Assembly: GCA_002338715.1 (NCBI GenBank)
Contig: DDIR01000036.1
Span: forward strand, 1-5,162
DNA: 5,162 bases
Direction of reading: 5' to 3'
From: Phycisphaerales bacterium UBA1845
Lineage (GTDB): Bacteria > Planctomycetota > Phycisphaerae > UBA1845
The notes beneath the pieces are model-generated. The model had not been told where the DNA came from and made no database searches. It was given only the letters and a program-made list of their open reading frames with translations. Both the position numbers and the translations under genes were made by a program. Of the stretch, positions 4,521 through 5,162 are shown in pieces (position 1 is the stretch's first letter; every line of letters starts with the position of its first letter).

Positions 4521-5162
4521 GTGAGCAAAGCAACGGCCATCATCCTGGCAGCCGGCAAAAGCACCCGCATGAAAAGCGAGATGCCCAAGGTGCTCCATGA
4601 CATCTGCGGTCGAAGCATGCTCTCTTACGTGATCGAAGCGTGTCGCGGCGCAGGTGTCGGGCGGCTGGTGATCGTGGTCGGTCATCGCAAGGACGACGTC
4701 ATCGCCGCGTTTGCCGATTGCGACGATATCGTCTGGGTCGAACAGAAAGAACAAAAAGGCACCGGGCACGCCGCACAAATGTGCAAAGACGCGCTGGCTG
4801 GCTGCGATGGACAAGTGCTCTGCATCGCTGGCGACATGCCGCTGATTCGCCAGGACACGCTCGAGCAACTGCTGGCTGAAAACGCCCGGACGGGTGACGC
4901 GGTGACGCTGGCAACGTCGGTTCTCGACGACCCGACGAGTTATGGCCGCATCATCCGTGACAACGCCAACGCCCTGTCCGCCATCGTCGAAGACAAGGAC
5001 TGCACCGACGCCCAGCGCAAGGTCTGCGAAGTCAACGTCAGCTACTATTGCTTCGATGGCAAGCGCATGTTTGACCTGCTCGACAACCTTTCCAACGACA
5101 ACGCCAAGGGCGAATACTACATCACCGACACGGTGGCTGATTCGTTGAAGAACGGCTGGGGG
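4521..5162 (+). CDS. glmU: GlmU-type UDP-N-acetylglucosamine pyrophosphorylase, N-terminal part (runs off right edge)
   Basis: GlmU makes UDP-GlcNAc from GlcNAc-1-phosphate and UTP; in most bacteria a second C-terminal domain first acetylates glucosamine-1-phosphate. The product feeds peptidoglycan, lipopolysaccharide and exopolysaccharide synthesis in the cytoplasm. The 214 codons present, all open to the edge, cover most of the uridylyltransferase domain. Visible motifs are the nucleotide-binding loop LAAGKSTRM (9-17) followed by PKVLH (22-26), then EQKEQKGTGHA, the metal-binding GDMPLI, YGRI, IVEDKD, EVNVSYYCF and NAKGEYYITD. The loop has Ser where E. coli has Gly (LAAGKGTRM). The usual NTG after the Glu-Val/Ile region reads NVS, which keeps the Asn. 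The start is GTG, with TAAGGA 10 nt upstream. The gene follows tRNA-Gln on the same strand. Because the C-terminal half is outside the window, I cannot tell whether this is the two-domain GlmU or a pyrophosphorylase-only version. Confidence 0.93.
   Translation, partial: MSKATAIILAAGKSTRMKSEMPKVLHDICGRSMLSYVIEACRGAGVGRLVIVVGHRKDDVIAAFADCDDIVWVEQKEQKGTGHAAQMCKDALAGCDGQVLCIAGDMPLIRQDTLEQLLAENARTGDAVTLATSVLDDPTSYGRIIRDNANALSAIVEDKDCTDAQRKVCEVNVSYYCFDGKRMFDLLDNLSNDNAKGEYYITDTVADSLKNGWG

Noticed and set aside
4380..4868. Minus-strand open frame of 162 codons over glmU
   Set aside because: It is antisense to the clear GlmU coding region.

Overview
The window looks like chromosomal housekeeping DNA from a member of the Planctomycetota or a close relative. 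The best clue is the EF-Tu N-terminus. Its P-loop and DCPGH motifs are normal, but switch I is remodelled: it ends in SSKIMTI where most bacteria have ARGITI. From memory this resembles planctomycete EF-Tu. The CsrA sequence ([15 protein letters not shown]) and the two tRNA genes without an encoded CCA fit but do not prove it. The lineage call is inference, not a database result.

Layout. On the left, read on the minus strand, a near-consensus sigma70-type promoter (864-891) precedes a leader of about 280 nt with two tight hairpins, then tRNA-Thr(GGU) (504-575), then tuf (start at 292, running off the left edge). A tRNA-Thr/tuf transcription unit is a familiar bacterial arrangement. Divergently, on the plus strand, 1132-3057 encodes a 641-residue protein. 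It has a proline-rich cytoplasmic N-terminus, one membrane segment near each end and a long charged helical middle. This is the topology of Wzz-type polysaccharide co-polymerases, here without a kinase domain.

A gene-free stretch of about 570 bp (3058-3627) follows. It holds dispersed short direct repeats and a structured csrA leader, including a hairpin that shows GGA in its loop. csrA (3628-3849) encodes a 73-residue RNA-binding regulator. Another gene-free stretch of about 455 bp (3850-4305) leads to tRNA-Gln(UUG) (4306-4377). After a 143 bp gap with an 8-bp perfect hairpin comes glmU (GTG start at 4521), which runs off the right edge.

Functionally the window combines translation (EF-Tu, two tRNAs), post-transcriptional control (CsrA), and cell-envelope or exopolysaccharide supply (Wzz-like protein; GlmU making UDP-GlcNAc). 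CsrA controlling surface polysaccharide is well known in other bacteria, but nothing here proves such a link. I found no mobile element, CRISPR array or defence cassette. The most interesting signals are the EF-Tu switch I variant, the csrA leader, and the repeats and hairpins in the intergenic spaces.
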